A DNA stretch of 64,000 nucleotides from Microbacterium galbinum (GTDB lineage Bacteria; Actinomycetota; Actinomycetes; Actinomycetales; Microbacteriaceae): positions 372,001 through 436,000 of the forward strand of contig NZ_CP078077.1 in assembly GCF_023101185.1 (NCBI RefSeq), in the 5' to 3' direction. The position numbers and the translations under genes are program-made. A model generated the notes under the pieces. That model saw only the letters and a list, made by a program, of their open reading frames with translations, was not told where the DNA came from and ran no database searches. Below, in pieces: positions 53,310 through 61,178 of the stretch. Numbering within the stretch: the stretch's first letter is position 1; every line of letters starts with the position of its first letter.

Positions 53310-53858
53310 ATGGCGACTCTCACCGGAAACCGCGTGGCATTCCTGGCGACCGACGGCTTCGAGGACAGCGAGCTGACCAGCCCGTGGGAGGCGGTGACGG
53401 CCGCGGGTGCGAGCGCCACGTTGATCGCCCCGGCGGCGGGCAGCATCACCGGCAAGAACGGACACGAGCAGGCCGTCGACCTCATCTCCGGCGACACGAG
53501 CGCCGATGAGTTCGAGGCGCTCGTTCTGCCGGGCGGCGTCGTGAATGCCGACCACCTGCGGCTCGACGAGGCATCCGTCGCCCTCGCGAAGGAGTTCTTC
53601 GCACAGCACAAGCCCGTCGGAGTCATCTGCCACGGCGCCTGGATCCTCATCGAGGCGGACGTCGTCGACGGGCGCACGCTGACCAGCTACCCGAGTCTCA
53701 AGACCGACCTGCGCAACGCCGGAGCGACCTGGGTCGACGAGGAGGTCGTCGTCGACGCGGGCCTCGTCTCGAGCCGCACCCCGGACGACCTGCCGGCGTT
53801 CAACGCGAAGGTCGTCGAGGAGATCGGCGAAGGGCGCCACGAGGGCCAGACCGCCTGA
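53310..53858 (+). CDS. DJ-1/PfpI family protein (type 1 glutamine amidotransferase-like)
   Basis: A 182-residue protein: MATLTGNRVAFLATDGFEDSELTSPWEAVTAAGASATLIAP with the conserved Glu of DGFEDSE, and the nucleophilic Cys-His pair in KPVGVICHGAWILIEADVV. This is the PfpI/YhbO-type subfamily linked to general stress, glyoxalase- or deglycase-like activity. TGAAAGGA lies upstream. Divergent from the MerR operon and followed by a hairpin terminator. Confidence 0.93.
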   Translation: MATLTGNRVAFLATDGFEDSELTSPWEAVTAAGASATLIAPAAGSITGKNGHEQAVDLISGDTSADEFEALVLPGGVVNADHLRLDEASVALAKEFFAQHKPVGVICHGAWILIEADVVDGRTLTSYPSLKTDLRNAGATWVDEEVVVDAGLVSSRTPDDLPAFNAKVVEEIGEGRHEGQTA

Positions 53859-53872
53859 CTCGCATCACCATT

Positions 53873-53907
53873 GCGCCCGGGGCAGGATCAGGCACCTCCC
53901 CGGGCGC
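53873..53907 (+). terminator. Terminator of the DJ-1/PfpI gene
   Basis: A 10-bp stem GCGCCCGGGG (53873-53882) with CCCCGGGCGC (53898-53907) and a 15-base loop, 15 bases after the stop. Its right arm is also the start of the left 34-bp direct repeat. Confidence 0.7.
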
Positions 53908-53931
53908 GATGCCGTCGTACCGCGGCCCGGT
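53898..53931 (+). repeat. Left 34-bp direct repeat flanking the SGNH gene
   Basis: Matches 55645-55678 at 32 of 34 positions, same orientation; the core cgatgccgtcgtaccgc is identical. Read on the minus strand it encodes RAAVRRHRARG, the C-terminal tail of the CGNR zinc-finger protein at 55626-56156, although no such gene is present here. Confidence 0.9.
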
Positions 53932-54082
53932 CGCCTCGCCGAGATTCTCCTCGGCGCGTTTCCTCCATCAGAATGCTGCGCGTTGCGCGTGCCCCCGCAG
54001 AGACGCCCGTTATGCCAATATGCTTGCGGCGTTCTTGCATCGAGATGACCGTCACTTTCGTGACCCGGGGGGCAGTTCTAAT

Positions 54083-55633
54083 ATGACAGCGCAATCAACC
54101 GCGATCCGCAGACGGACGACTGCGATCGTCGCGGTACTGATTCTTGCGCTCGTAGCGATTCTGGAATCGAATGTCGCACACGCTGCGACCCCTGTTTCGC
54201 TCACGTTGAGCACGAGCGCCGAGAGCGTAACGTTTTCTCGCCCCCTGACTGTCACCGGCGTGGCCAGGACCGGCTCCGCCCCGCTTGTCAATGCCGAGGT
54301 GAAGATCGTCGGCCAGAATGTCAACGGGGTCTGGCGGATCCTCAGCACAACCAGGACTGACCCCTCCGGCGCCTACACGGCGACCTTCGCGCCCGTGGAG
54401 CAGTACCGGGTGAAGGCGGAGATTGCTGCGACGTCCACCACGGCGAGCGCCGCGAGCACATCGCGCACGATCACCGTGCAGCCCGGTGTCTACAATGCTG
54501 TGCCAGCACAAAATAGCTACGCAGTCGTGAACCTCTCCAAGCACGTCACCGGCAACCTGCACGGCGGGCTCGCGGGCAAGCGCGTCAAGCTGGAGCACCT
54601 CGTCGGCGGCGCCTGGACGACGGTGGCTCAGAGCTACGCCGCATCCGACGGATCCTTCTCCATGTCGTTCACACCGACCCGGACCGGGTCGACGCGTCTG
54701 CGTATCTACATTCCGGCTGGACAGGGCCTGCTGGGCAAAGCAGGCCCGAACACCGTGCTCACCACGCTCGGCTCGACCGCCGAACTGGCAGGACGCGGCC
54801 CCACCTGCTACGGCGTGATGAGCACGCTCACGCCCAACTGCGTCAATCCCGAGCTCGGCGGAGTCATCTTGCCAACGACCGTCGCCGAGGAGCTGCGTCT
54901 GGTAACAGGTGGCTCTTATGGGCCGGACTGCTGGCAATCCAACCCCACCGATAACGTGCGGATGTGCTCGTACGGGTCGACACGATCCGATGCAACACGA
55001 ATCGCGTTCGTCGGAGATTCTCATGCTGCTGGGTACATGGCGGGATTGCGACCCCGCCTGACAGCCGAGAATTGGCGAGTCGACACCTACTTCGGCGTGA
55101 GCTGCCGCTGGTTGGACTTCCCTGATGGCCACGGATGCAAACCGCGCGCCGTCGCGATCGAATCCGCGCTGCTCCACGGCGGCTACGATGCGATCGTCGC
55201 GACGGGGCTTCGCGAACCGAGCGCTGATCCCACCAGCGCCGAAGCGGTCTCCCAACAGTACGTACGGGCGTGGAGCCGCGCCGCCGCCGCCGGCATCCCG
55301 GTCATCGCGATCGGCGACTTCCCCTATCTGCCGCAGGCCGCAGTGGACTGCGTAACGAGATCACGGGGGATGGCCGCAGCCGGCTGCACCGCCGCGCGCT
55401 CAGAAGTCTTGGCCGGCATAGACCCGATGTACTCGGCCGCGCGGCAGACCCCCGGCGCTTCGTTCATCGACCTCAATCGCTACTACTGCGGACCCGATAC
55501 TTGCCCGCTCGTCACCGGCGGCATCGTGGTCTTTCGAGACCGTCACCACATCACCGGAACGTTCTCGGAGACCATGGGCGCCCACGTCGCTTATCGAATC
55601 AAGAAGCAACTCCAGGAACTCGGCATCAGGTGA
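54083..55633 (+). CDS. Secreted SGNH-domain protein with Ig-like N-terminal domains
   Basis: A 516-residue exported protein: signal peptide (TTAIVAVLILALVAILESNVAHA), two Ig/CNA-B-like beta domains at about residues 38-130 and 131-235 (SLTLSTSAESVTFSRPLTVTGVARTGSAPLVNAEVKI; VTGNLHGGLAGKRVKLEHLVGGAWTTVAQSYAASDGSFSMSFTPT), then an SGNH hydrolase domain of the type found at the end of OafA/OatA acyltransferases (RIAFVGDSHAAGY with the nucleophile Ser in GDSH; DRHHITGTFSETMG with the catalytic Asp-His). The membrane acyltransferase part is absent. Base composition and codons are more AT-rich than neighbours (for example tct, ata, aat, tta-like usage), suggesting transfer. It fills the space between two 34-bp direct repeats. 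It may act on cell-surface glycan esters. Confidence 0.85.
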   Translation: MTAQSTAIRRRTTAIVAVLILALVAILESNVAHAATPVSLTLSTSAESVTFSRPLTVTGVARTGSAPLVNAEVKIVGQNVNGVWRILSTTRTDPSGAYTATFAPVEQYRVKAEIAATSTTASAASTSRTITVQPGVYNAVPAQNSYAVVNLSKHVTGNLHGGLAGKRVKLEHLVGGAWTTVAQSYAASDGSFSMSFTPTRTGSTRLRIYIPAGQGLLGKAGPNTVLTTLGSTAELAGRGPTCYGVMSTLTPNCVNPELGGVILPTTVAEELRLVTGGSYGPDCWQSNPTDNVRMCSYGSTRSDATRIAFVGDSHAAGYMAGLRPRLTAENWRVDTYFGVSCRWLDFPDGHGCKPRAVAIESALLHGGYDAIVATGLREPSADPTSAEAVSQQYVRAWSRAAAAGIPVIAIGDFPYLPQAAVDCVTRSRGMAAAGCTAARSEVLAGIDPMYSAARQTPGASFIDLNRYYCGPDTCPLVTGGIVVFRDRHHITGTFSETMGAHVAYRIKKQLQELGIR

Positions 55634-56156
55634 CGAGGCGCTCGCCCCGGGCACGATGCCGTCGTACCGCAGCCCGGTTCGCGCATCGCACCGAACAGAA
55701 TCGTTGGCGGCCGTTCCGGGTGACGTCGGCGACGACGTTCGTGCAGGGGGATGCCGCGCAGCGGCCGAGCCTGCTCATGCCACGAGTGACGAGGTGGAGC
55801 GAGGTGCCCAGGTTGATGATCGCCCGCAGCACGTACGGAAGCGAGGGCACGTCGTCGCGATAGTGCAGGTGCCAGCCCTCTCCGTCGTGATTCGTGAGCC
55901 GCGGGTACGCGGCCGCCTCCGCGAGCTGGGCATTGAGGAGTTCTGCACGCGCGTCGGGGTCGGCTTCGTCGACGATCCGGAGCCACTCGTCGATGACGTC
56001 GCGCACGCGGGCGTGGTCGTCGGCGGCGGGCGGGAAGGTCATCGTCATGCCCATCTCGATCGTGCGCTCTTCGATCCCGGCACGGTCGGCGGGCCAGTCG
56101 TTGGCGAGCGAGGTCGCCAGGAGAACCGCGTACTCTCCGTAAGGGTTGAGATGCAT
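55626..56156 (-). CDS. CGNR zinc-finger domain regulator
   Basis: A 176-residue protein: N-terminal stress-induced-TF-like domain (YGEYAVLLATSLANDWPADRAGIEERTIEMGMTMTF...WHLHYRDDVPSLPYVLRAIINLGTSLHLVTRG) and a C-terminal zinc finger with four cysteines, RCAASPCTNVVADVTRNGRQRFCSVRCANRAAVRRHRARG. The family's CGNR motif reads CANR here. It probably binds DNA. Its last codons overlap the convergent SGNH gene by 8 bp and lie in the right 34-bp repeat; the final ERLVT lies beyond the repeat and is therefore encoded by sequence that may have come in with the SGNH unit. TGTAAT ends 6 bases before the ATG (leaderless type). Confidence 0.9.
   Translation of the reverse strand: MHLNPYGEYAVLLATSLANDWPADRAGIEERTIEMGMTMTFPPAADDHARVRDVIDEWLRIVDEADPDARAELLNAQLAEAAAYPRLTNHDGEGWHLHYRDDVPSLPYVLRAIINLGTSLHLVTRGMSRLGRCAASPCTNVVADVTRNGRQRFCSVRCANRAAVRRHRARGERLVT
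55645..55678 (+). repeat. Right 34-bp direct repeat flanking the SGNH gene (within CGNR 3' end)
   Basis: Second copy of the repeat at 53898-53931, 1,747 bp away in the same orientation. It forms codons for RAAVRRHRARG near the end of the CGNR gene, 11 bases after the SGNH stop codon. Confidence 0.9.
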
Positions 56157-56181
56157 AAGGGCATTACATCACGCTGGTGTC

Positions 56182-56421
56182 ATGACTTCCACGGACACCC
56201 TCCCGATCCCCCGACCGACCGCCGTCCCGATGGCGCACGAGCACTCCTGGCTCACCGAGTCCCGCCATCCGACAAGCGAGGGCGTCGTCGTCTACGTGCG
56301 GTGCGGGGCGTGCACCGCACGTCGCATCGATCTGCGCCCGTCGAGCGCTGCGCCGTCGACCTCTCTGCCGCCGATCGCGATGAGCCGCAGCGTCGGAGAG
56401 TCGCCGAACGTCAGGCCGTGA
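56182..56421 (+). CDS. Small conserved-looking CxxC protein (79 aa)
   Basis: A 79-residue protein, MTSTDTLPIPRPTAVPMAHEHSWLTESRHPTSEGVVVYVRCGACTARRIDLRP..., with a His-rich turn (HEHSW) and a CxxC pair (RCGACTARR) that could bind one zinc ion as H-x-H...CxxC. The pattern EHxWxxxSxHxTSEGxVxYxRCxxC is familiar from small uncharacterised actinobacterial proteins. Divergent from the CGNR gene; the 3' end overlaps the convergent DUF1697 gene by 11 bp. Function unknown. Confidence 0.75.
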   Translation: MTSTDTLPIPRPTAVPMAHEHSWLTESRHPTSEGVVVYVRCGACTARRIDLRPSSAAPSTSLPPIAMSRSVGESPNVRP

Positions 56422-56944
56422 GCTCTGCGAGCTTTCTCACGGTGCGCAGGTTCCGTGCCGTGCCGGCGACCCCCAGCGCGCGATCGAGAACGGCTTTCGT
56501 GAGCTTCGACGCATGCACTCCGGAGTCGGCGTAGGAGATCCACAGATCGTGCCCGACGAGGGCGATCTCCTCCCCCGGCACCAGACGCTCACGCAGCGCC
56601 GCGACCGCACCCTTCTGCGGAGCGCCCTCCAGGCACATCGCGTGCAACAGCTTCTCGACCGGATCGACGAACGGCTGCGTCGCGAGGGCTCGCGCGAGCG
56701 CATCGTGCGTGCGCAGGATCACCGGAGTGTCGACTCCGAACTCGTCATGGATGAGCGATCGCACGCGCGCGCAGGCCGCGACCGGATCGGATGGATGCCG
56801 ACACACGATGTTGCCGCTCGCGATGTACGTCGAGACGTCGTCGAGCACCCCGGCATCGTTCAGCGCCGAACGCAGCTCGGCCATCGGCACGCGATTGCGA
56901 CCGCTGACGTTCACGGCCCGCAGCAGCAGGACGCTGCGGCTCAC
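56411..56944 (-). CDS. DUF1697 domain protein
   Basis: A 177-residue protein, VSRSVLLLRAVNVSGRNRVPMAELRSALNDAGVLDDVSTYIASGNIVCR, with the DUF1697 pattern LLRAVNVGGxNxxxMxxLRxxLxxxGxxxVxTYIxSGNVVF and the C-terminal NLRTVRKLAELTA. The fold is ferredoxin-like; function unknown. GTG start overlaps the nicotinamidase stop by 4 bases, so it is translationally coupled. Confidence 0.92.
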   Translation of the reverse strand: MSRSVLLLRAVNVSGRNRVPMAELRSALNDAGVLDDVSTYIASGNIVCRHPSDPVAACARVRSLIHDEFGVDTPVILRTHDALARALATQPFVDPVEKLLHAMCLEGAPQKGAVAALRERLVPGEEIALVGHDLWISYADSGVHASKLTKAVLDRALGVAGTARNLRTVRKLAELTA

Positions 56945-57522
56945 ACCTCGGCGCTCACGACGAGCTCGGCGCCCGCGTGGGCGAGCTCGATCAGTGCCGC
57001 CTCGCTCGACTCGGCACCGACGCCCGCGACCAGATCGGTGAGCACCCGCACGCGCACCCCGTGGGCGACGGCATCCAGAGCGGATGCCCGGACGCAGTGA
57101 TCCGTCGCGATCCCCACCACATCGGCACTGATCACCCCGGCCGCCGTCAGCACGGCTCCGACCGTCTCGCCGGAATCCGTGACACCCTCGAACATCGAGT
57201 AGGCGGGCAGCCCCTGCCCCTTGCGCACGTGGTGGGTGACGGCATCCGTCTCGAGCAGCGGGTCGTACTCGGCGCCCGGCGTGCCCGCTACGCAGTGCAC
57301 CGGCCAGGAGTCGACGTAGTCGGGACTCTCGGCGAAGTGCCCGCCATTGTCACCCTCGGCGTCGTGCCAGTCGCGCGAGGCGACGATCACGTCGTAATCG
57401 CCGGTGTGGGCGGCGAGGTATGCCGAGACCGCGGCGGCGACCGCATCACCGCCCGCGACCGCCAGGGCACCGCCCTCGGTGAAATCGTTCTGGACATCGA
57501 CGATGAGAAGCGCTCTGCTCAT
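56941..57522 (-). CDS. pncA: Nicotinamidase / isochorismatase-family hydrolase
   Basis: A 193-residue protein with the PncA catalytic triad: Asp in LLIVDVQNDFTEGGALAV, Lys in THHVRKGQGLPAYSMF, and nucleophile Cys in VVGIATDHCVRASALDAV. The metal-binding pattern D-x-H is ASRDWHDAEGDNGGHF. The order of motifs and length match nicotinamidase, which hydrolyses nicotinamide to nicotinate in NAD salvage; other amidohydrolases of the family cannot be excluded. Confidence 0.92.
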   Translation of the reverse strand: MSRALLIVDVQNDFTEGGALAVAGGDAVAAAVSAYLAAHTGDYDVIVASRDWHDAEGDNGGHFAESPDYVDSWPVHCVAGTPGAEYDPLLETDAVTHHVRKGQGLPAYSMFEGVTDSGETVGAVLTAAGVISADVVGIATDHCVRASALDAVAHGVRVRVLTDLVAGVGAESSEAALIELAHAGAELVVSAEV

Positions 57523-57552
57523 GATTCGAGACTACGCCGCCGAGAAAAGGAA

Positions 57553-57585
57553 AGCCCCCGTGATGTTCTTCGCATCACGGGGGCT
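57553..57585 (-). terminator. Intrinsic terminator downstream of tRNA-Thr(CGT)
   Basis: A perfect 13-bp stem (57553-57565 with 57573-57585) with a 7-base loop; on the minus strand it is followed by TTTCCTTTTC. It lies between the tRNA gene and the end of the region upstream of pncA. Confidence 0.85.
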
Positions 57586-57590
57586 GTCGG

Positions 57591-57663
57591 AGCCGCTTGT
57601 CAGAATCGAACTGACGACCTTTTCATTACGAGTGAAATGCTCTGCCGACTGAGCTAAAGCGGC
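57591..57663 (-). tRNA. tRNA-Thr (anticodon CGT)
   Basis: A 73-base cloverleaf on the minus strand: acceptor GCCGCTT/AAGCGGC, D-arm AGCTCAGTCGGCAGAGC, anticodon loop CTCGTAA (anticodon CGT, reads ACG), T-arm GTCAG-TTCGATT-CTGAC, discriminator T. Confidence 0.97.
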
Positions 57664-57728
57664 GTGCGACGGACGAACCGGCGCGATCACTGATATTACC
57701 CTGTCTCGCGCTCGCTCGCGAATCGAGC

Positions 57729-57761
57729 GCGACTCACGCGCGTGTCACGCGCGTGAGTCGC
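57729..57761 (-). terminator. Hairpin terminator after the lipoprotein hydrolase gene
   Basis: A perfect 14-bp stem (57729-57742 with 57748-57761) with a 5-base loop, 5 bases past the stop of the gene at 57767 on the minus strand; the arms are made of alternating CG and ACTCA/TGAGT. Confidence 0.75.
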
Positions 57762-57766
57762 GGACG

Positions 57767-59326
57767 TCACTCGCAGCGGAGGCCGTCTTCGGGCACGACG
57801 TCGTCGAGGAAGAACGCCTCCACGGCGTTGTCGACGCATCCGTTGCCCTTGTTGTAGCCGGTGTGCCCCTCGCCCACGCGGGTGATGAGCACGCCCTCGT
57901 CGAGCTGATCCGCGAGCGCCTCCGACCACTCATAGGGCGTGGCCGGGTCGTTGGTCGTGCCGATGACGAGGATGGGTCCGGCACCCTCGGCCGTGATCTC
58001 CCCACGGGTTCCCGTGGGCGGGTAGGGCCACACCTCGCACGAGTCGGGGCCGGTCCAGTACGGCGCGATGGTCGGCGCACCCTCTTCGATCTTCTTCGTG
58101 GTCGCGGCTTCGGCGGCGGGGTCGTCTTCGACCGGGTAGTCCATACAGTTGTACGCGCGGAACGCCTCGGTCGAGTTGTCGGTGTACGAACCGGCCTCGC
58201 GGCCATTGTAGAAGTCCGCCAGCACGAACGCCGTCGACGGGTCGCCCTGCAGCGCCTGGTCGAGCGCCTGCGTGAGGAAGGTCCAGCTGTCCTGCGAGTA
58301 GAGCGCGGCGATGATTCCCGTCATCAGGGAATCCGCACCGAGCATCCGTCCGTCGCCGTTCTCGAGCGGCGTGCGATCGACGCTCGCGAGCAGCGCACCG
58401 AGATCCGCCATGGCGTCGTCCACCGAGCCGTTGAAGGGGCAGCTCCCGGAATCGAGGCAGTTCTGCATGTACGCGCGGAGCGCCGATTCGAATCCGAGAG
58501 CCTGCGTCGCACCGACCTCGAGCCCGGGCACCGACGGGTCGATCGCACCGTCGAGCACGAGGCGGCCGGCCTTCTCGGGGTAGAGGTTCGCGTAGGTCGC
58601 GCCGAGGAAGGTGCCGTAGGAGTAGCCGAGGTAGTTCAGCTGCGAGTCGCCGAGCACGGCACGGATCAGGTCCATGTCGCGTGCCGCGTTGATGGTGGTG
58701 ATGTACGGCAGGATGCCGTCGCTGTTCGCGTCGCACGCCTCGGCGAACGCCGTGTTGCGCTCGGTGAGCTCGGCTTCCCACTCGGCGCTGCCACGGGGCG
58801 AGGTCGGGACGTCGTAGAGGTAGGCGTCCATCTCGGCCGCGTCGAAGCAGCGCACCGCCGTCGACTCGCCCACGCCGCGCGGGTCGAAGCCGATCACGTC
58901 GTAGTTCTCGATGAGGTCGGCGCCGACCGCGTAGTCGAGGCTGTCGCGGATGAGGGCGACGCCACTGGCGCCGGGGCCGCCGGGGTTGGTGAGCAGGGAG
59001 CCCATCGGCGTCTGCTCGGCCTGGTGCCGGATGATGGAGAGCTCGATCTCGCCCTCTGCGGGGTTCTCCCAATCGAGCGGTGCGGTGACCGTCGTGCAGT
59101 CGAAGCCGGCGCTGCCGCAGGACTCCCAGGTCAGCTCCTGCGAGTAGAACGGAAGGAGCTCTTCGGATACCCCGTCGGTGTCGGGCGCACCGGTCGCCGA
59201 CGGGCGCGTCGCCGTCTCCTCGGGGATCATCGAGTAGAAGCAGCCGGAGAGCGCCACGGCGGCGACGGCGAGGCCGGCGACGAGTGCGGCGGCACGGCGG
59301 AGGCGGGAAGTCTTGCGGATGTTCAC
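57767..59326 (-). CDS. Secreted alpha/beta-hydrolase lipoprotein (TAP/SlpD-type peptidase)
   Basis: A 519-residue lipoprotein (signal ...AAALVAGLAVAAVALSGC, lipobox LSGC). Alpha/beta-hydrolase core: oxyanion region LLTNPGGPGASG, VIGFDPRGVGES, nucleophile Ser in LNYLGYSYGTFLGATYANLYPEKAGRLVLDGA, Asp in ILVIGTTNDPATPYEWS and His in ITRVGEGHTGYNKGNGCVD. The C-terminal TAP-like domain is typical of Streptomyces tripeptidyl aminopeptidases. It would cleave short peptides or esters outside the cell. GTG start overlaps the holB stop; an exported peptidase as last gene of a replication operon is a positional oddity shared by relatives. Confidence 0.93.
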   Translation of the reverse strand: MNIRKTSRLRRAAALVAGLAVAAVALSGCFYSMIPEETATRPSATGAPDTDGVSEELLPFYSQELTWESCGSAGFDCTTVTAPLDWENPAEGEIELSIIRHQAEQTPMGSLLTNPGGPGASGVALIRDSLDYAVGADLIENYDVIGFDPRGVGESTAVRCFDAAEMDAYLYDVPTSPRGSAEWEAELTERNTAFAEACDANSDGILPYITTINAARDMDLIRAVLGDSQLNYLGYSYGTFLGATYANLYPEKAGRLVLDGAIDPSVPGLEVGATQALGFESALRAYMQNCLDSGSCPFNGSVDDAMADLGALLASVDRTPLENGDGRMLGADSLMTGIIAALYSQDSWTFLTQALDQALQGDPSTAFVLADFYNGREAGSYTDNSTEAFRAYNCMDYPVEDDPAAEAATTKKIEEGAPTIAPYWTGPDSCEVWPYPPTGTRGEITAEGAGPILVIGTTNDPATPYEWSEALADQLDEGVLITRVGEGHTGYNKGNGCVDNAVEAFFLDDVVPEDGLRCE

Positions 59327-60480
59327 GGTGTCCTCCCGCTCGTGATTGTCACGAGCAAGCTCTCGAGGGCGAGCAGCGGTGCGACATTTCGCTCCAGCGC
59401 CTGCCGGGTGTCGGCGAGGTGGTCGAGTACGACCAGCGTACGGGTCTCGGGCCAGGCTTCGGCGAGCGCGCTCAGCTCGGCCCGGAGCTCACGGTTGATC
59501 AGTTCGTCGGTGCGGCCGAACTGCAGCATCACGACGTCGCGGAAGAGCGACTGCATGTCGGTGAGCACGCGGTCGATGCCGTCGCGCAGGCTGCGGGTGG
59601 CGCGCTTCTTCTGGTCGTCCTCCAGGGCCGAGAGCTGGGAGCGCAGTGCCGGGGGGACGGCCTGCCCTTCGGCGACGCCCACCATGCGCAGCAGGTTCGC
59701 CCGCTCGGCCGCGTCGCGCTCGGCGGTCAGGGCCTTCGCATCCTCGGTGGCGGCCTGGATGATACGCCCGGCGACCTCGACGGCATCGCCCACACCGCGC
59801 ACGCCGATCACCGAGCGGAGAGTGTCGTCGCGCCGACGACGGGCGGCCTCATCGGTGGCGAGTCGCTGCGCCATACCGATGTGTCGCTGGGAGTGGCGGG
59901 CGGCCTGCTCGGCCACGACCTCGTCGACGCCCGTACGCAGACTGATCAACCGCGCGACGTCCGCGACGTCAGGTTCGCGGAGCCGCAGCGAACGCACACG
60001 CGAGCGGATGGTCGGGAGCAGATCGGCCTCGCTGGGGGCGCAGAGGATCCAGACGGTCTTCTCCGGCGGCTCCTCGAGCGCCTTCAGCAGGACGTTCGAG
60101 GTGCGTTCGACCATGCGATCGGCATCTTCGACGACGATGACGCGGTAGCGCCCGGCCGAGGGAGCGAAGTACGAACGCTCGACCAGGGCGCGCGCCTCGG
60201 CGATGGTGATGATGACCTTGTCGGTGCGCAGCGCCGTCACATCGGGGTGTGTGCCCGCGAGAACCTGCCGCATGGTCGCCTCGTCATCGGGCCGGTCGGC
60301 GACCAGCGCCGCGGCGAAGGCGTAAGCGAGGGTGGAACGCCCGGACCCCGGCGGACCGGTGATCAACCAGGCGTGCGACAGCGCCGACGGATCGGATGCC
60401 GCGTCGCGCAGAGTCTCGACCGCGGCATCCTGCCCCCACACATCGGCCCACGGGAAAGGGGCGGCGATGGTCTCAGGCAT
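59323..60480 (-). CDS. holB: DNA polymerase III subunit delta'
   Basis: A 385-residue clamp-loader subunit: WADVWGQDAAVETLRDAASDPSALSHAWLITGPPGSGRSTLAYAFAAALVAD (P-loop GPPGSGRST), VEDADRMVERTSNVLLKALEEPPEKTVWILCAPSEADLLPTIRSRVRSLRL (sensor and SRC-like region), then the helical lid domain. The zinc-binding cysteines found in many delta'/tau proteins between these parts are not apparent. It works with tau and delta to load the sliding clamp. It is 68 bp downstream of tmk. Confidence 0.95.
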   Translation of the reverse strand: MPETIAAPFPWADVWGQDAAVETLRDAASDPSALSHAWLITGPPGSGRSTLAYAFAAALVADRPDDEATMRQVLAGTHPDVTALRTDKVIITIAEARALVERSYFAPSAGRYRVIVVEDADRMVERTSNVLLKALEEPPEKTVWILCAPSEADLLPTIRSRVRSLRLREPDVADVARLISLRTGVDEVVAEQAARHSQRHIGMAQRLATDEAARRRRDDTLRSVIGVRGVGDAVEVAGRIIQAATEDAKALTAERDAAERANLLRMVGVAEGQAVPPALRSQLSALEDDQKKRATRSLRDGIDRVLTDMQSLFRDVVMLQFGRTDELINRELRAELSALAEAWPETRTLVVLDHLADTRQALERNVAPLLALESLLVTITSGRTP

Positions 60481-60548
60481 GCACTCAGCCTAATCGGCAC
60501 CACCGACGCCGACCGCATGCGGTCGTGGCGCTGTGCAGAGGAGGGGGC

Positions 60549-61178
60549 TCAGGCCAGGAACGACGCGACCCGCGCACGGATCTCGCCGGCGATCACGTCG
60601 ACCGGCGAGGAGGCGTCGATCACGAGGAAGCGCTCCGGTTCTGCGGCGGCGAGCGCAAGGTACGCATCGCGCACGCGACCGTGGAACTCTGCCTTCTCCG
60701 CCTCGAGCCGATCGAAGGGCTTGTCGGCCGAATCGAGCCGGGTGCGGGCGGTCTGCGGGTCGAGGTCGAGCAGCACCGTGAGGTCGGGCAGCGCTCCCTC
60801 GGCGGCCCAGAGCGACAGGTCGCGGATCTCGGTCGCATCGAGCACCCGGCCTGCGCCCTGGTAGGCGACGGACGAGTCGAGGTAGCGATCCTGCAGCACG
60901 ATGTCGCCCCGCTCGAGCGCGGGGCGCACGACGGTCGCGACGTGATGCGCCCGGTCCGCCGCGTACAGCAGGGCCTCCGCACGCGGTGCGATGTCGCCGC
61001 GGTGGTGGAGCACGATGTCGCGGATCAGCTGGCCGACCTCCGACCCGCCGGGCTCGCGCGTGCGCACGACCTCGTGGCCGGTCTCCGACAGCCAGGAGGC
61101 GAGCAGGTCCGACTGCGTGGTCTTGCCCGAGCCGTCACCGCCCTCGAGCGTGATCCATCGACCGCGGCCTGCCGTCAC
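60549..61178 (-). CDS. tmk: Thymidylate kinase
   Basis: A 209-residue P-loop kinase phosphorylating dTMP: Walker A ITLEGGDGSGKTTQSDLLASWL, DR(Y) motif DIVLQDRYLDSSVAYQGAGR, lid-region LDSADKPFDRLEAEKAEFHGRVRDAYLALAA. GTG start overlaps the topA stop by 4 bases (GTGA). Confidence 0.97.
   Translation of the reverse strand: MTAGRGRWITLEGGDGSGKTTQSDLLASWLSETGHEVVRTREPGGSEVGQLIRDIVLHHRGDIAPRAEALLYAADRAHHVATVVRPALERGDIVLQDRYLDSSVAYQGAGRVLDATEIRDLSLWAAEGALPDLTVLLDLDPQTARTRLDSADKPFDRLEAEKAEFHGRVRDAYLALAAAEPERFLVIDASSPVDVIAGEIRARVASFLA

Noticed and set aside
53888..54094. Minus-strand 68-codon frame ending in RAAVRRHRARGGA, possible second CGNR protein
   Set aside because: Only the 11 residues inside the 34-bp repeat match; the rest has no zinc-finger cysteines. 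Treated as a repeat copy, not a gene.
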